Below are positions 59,691-64,000 of a DNA stretch of 64,000 bases, one piece after another. Each line of letters starts with the position of its first letter. The first letter of the stretch is position 1. A program made the position numbers and the translations under genes. This stretch comes from Epilithonimonas xixisoli. GTDB taxonomy: Bacteria > Bacteroidota > Bacteroidia > Flavobacteriales > Weeksellaceae. The notes below the pieces were generated by a model that worked only from the letters and a program-made list of their open reading frames with translations, ran no database searches and was not told where the DNA came from. The DNA is taken from assembly GCF_004365655.1 (NCBI RefSeq), contig NZ_SOEO01000002.1:558001-622000 (forward strand), given 5' to 3'.

Positions 59691-62021
59691 ATGAACAATT
59701 TAAGTAAAAAACTGATGTTTTTTGTGCTGTTGCTGACGTCTGTTTTTTTCTTTGCACAAGCTGTTACAGAACAGTTTTTGGTAAAAGGAAATTGCAATAT
59801 GTGCAAGGCCAGAATAGAAACAACCGCCACAAAAGCAGGCGCAATCTCCGCCAACTGGAGCGCAGAAAACCAAACTTTGACAATGGTTTTGGACGAATCC
59901 AAAGTCACTTGCGACACGATTCTTAAACAAGTAGCAGAAGCCGGACACGACAACGAGAAATACAAAGCGCCGGATAGTGTTTACAAATCTTTGCCAGCTT
60001 GTTGTCTGTACACCAGAGGTTCGGGTAAAAATGAAAATATTCACACAGATTCGGATTCTGATGCAAAACAAATCGAAGGTGTGAAATTAGTTAGAGAAAA
60101 AGAGGCAACTGCAATCAGCAAAAAGGAAGCAGGTTTGATTTTCAATATCAATTCCAAGGAATTATTGAAGGCAGCGTGTTGTAATCTCTCCGAAAGTTTT
60201 GAAACCAACGCGACTGTGGATGTTTCTTTCAGCAATGCAGTGACAGGAACCAAACAATTGAAAATGTTGGGATTGGACCAAAAATACACGCTTCTAACCA
60301 AAGAACAATTACCAGAAATCCGTGGTTTGGCTTCGGCTTATGGACTGAATTTCATTCCTGGAAAATGGATTGGCGGAATCCAGTTGACGAAAGGCGGAAG
60401 TACCGTAGTCAATGGCTACGAAAGTATTACAGGACAAATCAATACAGAACTTTTGAAGTCTCACGACGATGATAAAAAATCGGAAACGGAAATCAATTTG
60501 TTTTCTGATAACAACGGCCGCGTTGAAGCTAATGTAACGAGCACTTCACCAATTTCTGACAAATGGAATCAAAGTGTTTTGCTTCACGGAAACGGAACTT
60601 TTGGAGATACGGATATGAATTATGATAACTTTCTGGACAGACCAAAAGGAAGTCAATTAAATGTAGCTTATTTATTGAATTACAATGATTTGGAAAGCTC
60701 TGGATTCGCTTCGCATTTCGGAATTAATTTTTTGAAAGATGAGCGAACTGCCGGACAAATTGGATTTAACAAAAGGATTCCGCAGAAAGACCAATCGCTT
60801 TATGGTGTTGGGATTGATATTTCAAGGTTTCAATTGTGGAACAAAACGGGTTACATTTTCAAAGGGAAACCTTATCAAAGTTTGGGTTGGATGAATCAAT
60901 TGACTTATCATCAGCAAGATAGCTTTTTCGGATTGAGAAATTATTTCGGAAAAGAAACGTCTTATTATTCTAATTTGATTTTCGAAAGCATCATCGGAAA
61001 TACGAACAACAAATATAAAGTTGGTGCGAGTTTCCTTTATGACAAGTACGATGAGGATTATCTTTTGGACAATTACAAAAGAACTGAAACGGTTCCGGGA
61101 TTGTTCGCTGAATACACTTTGACAGGCGAAAAATTCACTTTGGTGACGGGTGCGCGCGTTGATTTTCACAATCTTGCGGGAACGCAGTTTACACCGAGAA
61201 TGAATTTCAAATATGATTTGACACCAAAAACGATTTTCAGAATTTCGGCAGGAAGAGGTTTCAGAACTGCGAATATCTTTGCAGAAAGCCAGTCATATTT
61301 TGCTTCGAATCGAGAAATTCAAGTTATTAATAATGGTGGTGAAATCTACGGTTTGAAGCCTGAAATCGCTTGGAATTATGGAGTAAGTCTTCAGCAGGAA
61401 TTCAAATTTTTTGGAAGAAAATCAACCATTTTAGCTGATTTTTTCAGAACAGATTTCCAAAATCAAGTCGTTACAGATTTGGAAGAATCTGCTCAGAAAA
61501 TCTTATTCTATAATCTTGAAGGAAAATCTTTTGCCAACAGTTTCCAGACACAATGGGATTTTCAGCCAGTGAAAAATCTGGAATTCCGTGTGGCTTACAA
61601 ATATTATGATGTGGCTTTGGATTATTTGAGCGGATTGAAAAAAGTACCGTTTATGGCGAAACATCGTGGATTTGCTAATTTGGCTTATTCAACCAATAAA
61701 ACGGAGAAAGGCAGATTTTGGAGCTTTGACACGACGTTAAATTTAGTTGGAAAACAAAGACTTCCAAACACAAAATCGAATCCTACGGAATTCCAGATTG
61801 GAGATTATTCACCAAGCTATTCCACTTTGAATGCTCAGATTTCAAGAAACTTTTCTGAAAAAATCAGAGTTTATTTGGGCGGAGAAAATTTGACCGGTTA
61901 TCAGCAGAAAGTGGCGATTCTGGATGCAGGGAATTCTTTCGGAAATTACTTTGACGGTGGAATGGTTTATGCACCAATTATGAAACAAAATTTCTATGTT
62001 GGTGTGGACTTTAAGTTTTAA
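59691..62021 (+). CDS. TonB-dependent receptor with an N-terminal HMA domain
   Basis: 776 residues from the ATG at 59691. Signal peptide (ending FFFAQ), an HMA domain (about 25-100) with GNCNMC (C35 and C38) and AGHDNEKYKAPDSVYKSLPACCLY, then a plug domain (about 150-260: ELLKAACCNLSESFETNATVDV and STVVNGYESITGQINTEL) and a beta-barrel to the end (YVGVDFKF). In related receptors the N-terminus is a carboxypeptidase-regulatory-like domain; here an HMA domain takes its place. Expected to import or sense a metal complex at the outer membrane. Starts 21 bases after the HMA gene. Confidence 0.87.
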   Translation: MNNLSKKLMFFVLLLTSVFFFAQAVTEQFLVKGNCNMCKARIETTATKAGAISANWSAENQTLTMVLDESKVTCDTILKQVAEAGHDNEKYKAPDSVYKSLPACCLYTRGSGKNENIHTDSDSDAKQIEGVKLVREKEATAISKKEAGLIFNINSKELLKAACCNLSESFETNATVDVSFSNAVTGTKQLKMLGLDQKYTLLTKEQLPEIRGLASAYGLNFIPGKWIGGIQLTKGGSTVVNGYESITGQINTELLKSHDDDKKSETEINLFSDNNGRVEANVTSTSPISDKWNQSVLLHGNGTFGDTDMNYDNFLDRPKGSQLNVAYLLNYNDLESSGFASHFGINFLKDERTAGQIGFNKRIPQKDQSLYGVGIDISRFQLWNKTGYIFKGKPYQSLGWMNQLTYHQQDSFFGLRNYFGKETSYYSNLIFESIIGNTNNKYKVGASFLYDKYDEDYLLDNYKRTETVPGLFAEYTLTGEKFTLVTGARVDFHNLAGTQFTPRMNFKYDLTPKTIFRISAGRGFRTANIFAESQSYFASNREIQVINNGGEIYGLKPEIAWNYGVSLQQEFKFFGRKSTILADFFRTDFQNQVVTDLEESAQKILFYNLEGKSFANSFQTQWDFQPVKNLEFRVAYKYYDVALDYLSGLKKVPFMAKHRGFANLAYSTNKTEKGRFWSFDTTLNLVGKQRLPNTKSNPTEFQIGDYSPSYSTLNAQISRNFSEKIRVYLGGENLTGYQQKVAILDAGNSFGNYFDGGMVYAPIMKQNFYVGVDFKF

Positions 62022-62054
62022 TTTAAAAATGTTAAATTTGATAAAATTAGAAAA

Positions 62055-62498
62055 TTGAAAAAAATAACAATCCTTATAGCAAGCGTTGCACTTTTATATT
62101 CGTGTGACAAAGCAAAGACGAGTGAAACCGTATCCGAAGCTCCGAAAAGTGATTCGGCAATTGTTGCAAATGATTCTGTAACTTCCGTCTCTGCAACAGA
62201 AAATGCAGTAACTCCAGCTCCTTTGAATGCTTCTCCTATTGCTTCAACTTCTGGAAAACCAGCTTTGAATCCGGAACACGGGCAACCATATCATCGTTGT
62301 GAAATCGCAGTTGGTGCGCCAATAGACAGTGCACCGACACAAAATGCGGCTCCTCAACAAGCAGCGCCATCGATTTTGAGTCCAAATGTTGCGCCTGCTC
62401 CACAATCTCAGTCACTCGGACCAAAACCAGCTTTGAACCCAGCTCACGGCGAACCTCATCACCGTTGTGAATTGGCTGTTGGTGCGCCTTTGACTTAG
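62055..62498 (+). CDS. HRC-repeat lipoprotein, putative metal-binding
   Basis: 147 residues, start codon TTG; no ATG exists in frame, and KKITILIASVALLYSC is a complete lipoprotein signal (Cys 17). After a Ser/Thr/Ala/Pro-rich linker come two copies of the motif ALNPxHGxPxHRCE(I/L)AVGAP, at about 70-89 and 126-145, separated by a Pro/Ala-rich linker. His and Cys in each copy suggest metal binding. Position, directly after the HMA receptor gene, supports this. Similar motifs occur in flavobacterial proteins near copper genes, from memory. Confidence 0.75.
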   Translation: MKKITILIASVALLYSCDKAKTSETVSEAPKSDSAIVANDSVTSVSATENAVTPAPLNASPIASTSGKPALNPEHGQPYHRCEIAVGAPIDSAPTQNAAPQQAAPSILSPNVAPAPQSQSLGPKPALNPAHGEPHHRCELAVGAPLT

Positions 62499-62522
62499 AA
62501 TTATTGAAAATTCAGATAAACG

Positions 62523-62551
62523 AAATGCAACTTTTAGGAGTTGCATTTTTG
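62523..62551 (+). terminator. Terminator of the metal cluster
   Basis: AAATGCAAC, loop TTTTAGGA, GTTGCATTTTT and a T-rich end, 25 bases after the lipoprotein stop. Confidence 0.82.
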
Positions 62552-62577
62552 TTTGTTTTAAATATTTGGAATAAAAT

Positions 62578-62802
62578 TTAAGCTTCCTGATTATAGAAAC
62601 CTTCCATCAATTCATTCGCTTTTTCGAAGTCATTTTCCGAGACTTTCAATTGAACTCCACCGCTTGTTGTGTTGAACAAGTTGTAAGTATTCGCCAAAAT
62701 ATTCCCGAAAACAAAGGTTTCTACGCCATTGGTTTCCAAGAAAATCTTGAGCATTTCCGCTTCTATTTCTGTGTTGAATATTTTGAGTGTAACGAGTTCC
62801 AT
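62578..62802 (-). CDS. DUF2007 family protein
   Basis: 74 residues: LVTLKIFNTEIEAEMLKIFLETNGVETFVFGN and GGVQLKVSENDFEKANELMEGF, the complete DUF2007 pattern (a small ACT-like or PII-like fold labelled 'putative signal transducing protein'). Single-domain form. Function unknown. It is 90 bases downstream of pyrD's start region on the same strand and separate from the metal cluster. Confidence 0.83.
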   Translation of the reverse strand: MELVTLKIFNTEIEAEMLKIFLETNGVETFVFGNILANTYNLFNTTSGGVQLKVSENDFEKANELMEGFYNQEA

Positions 62803-62892
62803 AATTGATGATTGATAAATGATGATTGATTTGGATTCAACTGATTTAAAGTAAAATTTAATTCAGATTTCATTGTTTCTTAAACCAAAAAA

Positions 62893-63900
62893 TTAGCCAC
62901 GATTCAATATTTCTCGATTTATTTCATTAATCAATTCCGGACCTTCGTAAATGAATCCTGTATAAAGCTGAACCAAGCTTGCGCCAGCATCAAGTTTTTC
63001 TATCGCATCTTGTGCAGTATGGATTCCGCCAACGCCAATGATTGGAAATGCTTTTCCACTTTTTTCGGATAAAAATCTGATAACTTCCGTCGAGCGTTTT
63101 GTTAAAGGTTTTCCGGAAAGTCCGCCAGTTTCGGTTTTGTTTTCTGATATTAAATTTTCTCTTGACAAAGTTGTATTTGTCGCGATAACGCCTGCAATTT
63201 GAGTTTCTTTGATTATATCGATAATATCCAAAAGTTGCTCATCCGTCAAATCTGGTGCGATTTTTAGAAGAATTGGTTTTTGTTTCTGCTTTTTAAGATT
63301 GAGGTTTTGAAGCGTTGACAGCAATTCTGTCAATGGTTTTTTGTCTTGAAGTTCGCGAAGATTTGGTGTGTTTGGCGAGCTGACATTCACCACGAAATAA
63401 TCAACGTAAGGGAATAATTTTTCGAAACAGATTTTGTAATCGTTGACGGCTTCTTCGTTTGGTGTCACTTTATTTTTCCCGATGTTTCCGCCGATGAGAA
63501 CGTTTTTGTTTTTCTTCAAACGTTCGATAGCTTCGTCCACGCCACCATTATTGAAACCCATTCGGTTGATGATTGCAGAATCTTCTTTCAGTCTGAACAA
63601 TCTTTTTTTATCGTTTCCAGCCTGAGGTTTCGGTGTCAAAGTTCCGATTTCGATGAAGCCAAATCCGAGGTCAGAAAGTTCATTGAACAATTTAGCATCT
63701 TTATCAAAACCTGCTGCCAAACCAACCGGATTTTTGAATTTCAACCCAAAAACTTCACGTTCCAGACGTTTGTCTTCAATTGGTTTTGGTAAAAATAATT
63801 TGGCTAAAAATCCAAAATTCTTTAGAGCAGAAAAGGTAAAGTGATGAACTTCTTCTGGGTCGAATTTGAATAGAATCGGGCGAATTAAGCTTTTATACAT
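62893..63900 (-). CDS. pyrD: Dihydroorotate dehydrogenase (quinone), class 2
   Basis: 335 residues. The class 2 N-terminal helix pair ([25 protein letters not shown]) for quinone access, [37 protein letters not shown], the active-site loop [16 protein letters not shown] with the catalytic Ser, and the FMN site [33 protein letters not shown]. Converts dihydroorotate to orotate at the inner membrane, giving electrons to (mena)quinone, in pyrimidine synthesis. Confidence 0.94.
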   Translation of the reverse strand: MYKSLIRPILFKFDPEEVHHFTFSALKNFGFLAKLFLPKPIEDKRLEREVFGLKFKNPVGLAAGFDKDAKLFNELSDLGFGFIEIGTLTPKPQAGNDKKRLFRLKEDSAIINRMGFNNGGVDEAIERLKKNKNVLIGGNIGKNKVTPNEEAVNDYKICFEKLFPYVDYFVVNVSSPNTPNLRELQDKKPLTELLSTLQNLNLKKQKQKPILLKIAPDLTDEQLLDIIDIIKETQIAGVIATNTTLSRENLISENKTETGGLSGKPLTKRSTEVIRFLSEKSGKAFPIIGVGGIHTAQDAIEKLDAGASLVQLYTGFIYEGPELINEINREILNRG

Positions 63901-63952
63901 CGGAGAAAAGTTTTACAAATTTAGGTTTTTGTAATGATAATACGATATTATT

Positions 63953-64000
63953 ATGAAAGATATCGTTTCGGAAATGATAAATGGAAATCTTTATTATCTT
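63953..64000 (+). CDS. Possible start of a gene cut by the window edge
   Basis: ATG at 63953 opens 16 codons (MKDIVSEMINGNLYYL) up to the right edge. Divergent from pyrD with a 52-base gap. Too short to identify. Confidence 0.3.
   Translation, partial: MKDIVSEMINGNLYYL

Noticed and set aside
1-64000. tRNA, rRNA or CRISPR loci
   Set aside because: No cloverleaf with a CCA end, no rRNA-like conserved blocks and no regularly spaced direct repeats were found on reading both strands.

Overview
The window is AT-rich chromosomal DNA from a member of the Bacteroidota, most likely a flavobacterium close to Chryseobacterium (Weeksellaceae). The signs are type IX secretion (T9SS) C-terminal signals, delta-60 repeat proteins, DUF3667 and 2TM-domain proteins, a HerA-like DUF853 ATPase, menaquinone synthesis (menD), and several promoters of the Bacteroidota type (TTTG-N17..22-TAnnTTTG). 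No rRNA, tRNA, CRISPR array, transposase or prophage was seen, so this looks like ordinary chromosome with a few accessory islands.

Layout. 1-5.5 kb: bestrophin-type channel (cut by the window edge), DUF853 ATPase, small membrane protein, DUF3667 protein, and a TPR/AraC sensor-regulator. 5.7-11.2 kb: three tandem delta-60 secreted proteins. 11.3-18.3 kb: a DnaQ-like exonuclease fused to a degenerate GIY-YIG domain, lysA, secreted proteins, a methyltransferase, a Crp-like regulator and surE. 18.5-28.8 kb: prc protease, htpG, methylmalonyl-CoA mutase and its chaperone MeaB, a cytochrome c lipoprotein, and a glycosyltransferase. 28.9-34.1 kb: clpC, a second Crp-like regulator, an outer-membrane barrel protein and mnmA. 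34.1-37.2 kb: a LytS/LytTR two-component operon with four 2TM domains. 37.3-43.1 kb: a radical SAM protein, menD, a Panacea-type toxin-antitoxin pair, and pabC/pabB-like genes. 43.2-50 kb: membrane proteins, a GT9 glycosyltransferase with a lipopolysaccharide-kinase-like protein, and uvrB. 50-57.5 kb: a BlaR1/BlaI-type unit, a PQQ-type sugar dehydrogenase, tsaB, a short-chain dehydrogenase, msrB and an acyl-CoA dehydrogenase. 57.7-62.5 kb: a DUF4349 lipoprotein followed by a probable metal-handling cluster (Cys-rich protein, HMA protein, HMA-TonB receptor fusion, HRC-repeat lipoprotein). 62.6-64 kb: DUF2007 and pyrD.

The most unusual non-coding content is a family of structured elements present three times (13013-13105 and 57723-57803 on the + strand, 22748-22836 on the - strand). 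They share a helix whose base pairs differ compensatorily between copies, interrupted by a purine-purine mismatch that is A-G in two copies and G-A in the third. In one copy the tip is replaced by a dispersed palindromic repeat that also occurs alone at 59195-59219. Other notable points are four genes whose start codon sits 4-7 bases after a consensus -7 box (probable leaderless mRNAs: tsaB, uvrB, the Panacea antitoxin and the Cys-rich gene), a BlaI-type operator superimposed on its own promoter, and four genes that appear to start with TTG.

All functions are inferred from sequence motifs and remembered family features; no database search was run.
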